In this document: piece by piece, positions 6,558 through 6,665 of the stretch | How positions within the stretch are numbered: the first letter of the stretch is position 1 | How the letters are laid out: each line of letters opens with the position of its first letter | DNA from: Desulfobacteraceae bacterium | Lineage (GTDB): Bacteria > Desulfobacterota > DSM-4660 > Desulfatiglandales > B25-G16 | DNA: 6,665 nt | Assembly (NCBI GenBank): GCA_030615565.1 | Contig: JAUWZC010000122.1 | Span: forward strand, 1 to 6,665 | Direction: 5' to 3' | Notes under the pieces: generated by a model | Seen by the model: the letters and a program-made list of their open reading frames with translations, nothing else | Databases searched by the model: none | Told to the model about the DNA's origin: nothing | Position numbers and translations under genes: made by a program

Positions 6558-6651
6558 TTATAAGGGTTTCGGCTGAAAATTATTTTGTAAGCCTCCAAAC
6601 CTGATATGGTTTAAAGTCAGCCGTTTTCTTTTAAGGAGAAAACGGCTTTTT
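6558..6651 (+). ncRNA. candidate short structured RNA or regulatory leader
   Basis: About 94 nt lie between the predicted transcription start and the intrinsic terminator. CGGCTGA (6570-6576) pairs perfectly with TCAGCCG (6617-6623), enclosing a smaller stem AAACC/GGTTT (6597-6601, 6608-6612). The 3' arm of the closing stem shares AGCCG (6619-6623) with the 5' arm of the terminator, so the two cannot form together. That is the arrangement of a transcription-controlling leader, here one where the upper fold would favour read-through. It could equally be a free-standing small RNA. The sequence matches no riboswitch class that I recognise, and the regulated gene would be beyond the right edge. 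Confidence 0.4.
6619..6651 (+). terminator. intrinsic terminator, rightward
   Basis: AGCCGTTTTCT (6619-6629) and AGAAAACGGCT (6637-6647) are perfect 11-bp arms around a 7-nt loop, followed by a T tract (6647-6651). The tract is only on the plus-strand side; after the stem on the minus strand the sequence is GACTTTAAA, so leftward use is less likely. Because the cyclase reads leftward and mlaA ends at 3844, the terminator must serve a short transcript starting in this gap. Confidence 0.8.
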
Positions 6652-6665
6652 ATGTTATAAATGAT

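Noticed and set aside
6465..6600. A minus-strand promoter for the cyclase
   Set aside because: Candidates such as TTGTCA or TATAGG lack a partner hexamer at acceptable spacing or would start the transcript at the ATG; none is good enough to annotate.
6531..6625. Possible c-di-GMP (GEMM-I) riboswitch, prompted by GGGCA and GCCTCC
   Set aside because: The required order and spacing of conserved segments (GGCAAACC..GGGACGCAAAGCC) is absent; only short fragments match.

Overview
The window looks like a chromosomal piece of a Gram-negative bacterium, most likely a Desulfobacterota/'Deltaproteobacteria'-type genome. Three things point there: an outer-membrane MlaA lipoprotein, a COG1033-type RND/MMPL exporter, and a CHASE2-adenylate cyclase whose C-terminus (PPPRDWDGV..MTTK) resembles deltaproteobacterial relatives. 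AT-rich intergenic stretches with long palindromic repeats fit the same picture. The lineage is an inference from protein style, not a database result.

Layout. (1) 2-2488, minus strand: an RND-superfamily exporter, 829 codons visible and uninterrupted, running off the left edge near its C-terminus. (2) 2489-2908: a 420-nt divergent intergenic region with two face-away sigma70-like promoters. Their -35 regions carry the same 11-mer, TTGACACACAA. The region also holds a 14-bp tandem repeat and a roughly 230-nt hairpin-rich leader for the exporter. (3) 2909-3844, plus strand: an MlaA/VacJ-family lipoprotein with a GC-rich palindromic repeat embedded in frame in its linker. (4) 3845-4207: gene-free convergent gap holding a long imperfect AT-rich palindrome whose right arm is interrupted by about 100 bp of different sequence. 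(5) 4208-6464, minus strand: a CHASE2-transmembrane-class III adenylate cyclase, broken by one extra base in a 7-A run (5913-5919) into an N-terminal and a C-terminal reading frame. (6) 6465-6665: an intergenic region with a plus-strand promoter, a short RNA with mutually exclusive stems, and a strong intrinsic terminator. It is probably a small RNA or the leader of a gene beyond the right edge.

How the parts may work together. The exporter and MlaA are divergently transcribed from look-alike promoters, and both families act in envelope lipid or hydrophobic-molecule transport, so a shared envelope-lipid role is plausible but unproven. The cyclase would be a separate one-component sensor making cAMP in response to a periplasmic signal, if its frameshift is a sequencing error or is bypassed. 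No CRISPR array, tRNA, rRNA or intact insertion sequence was seen.
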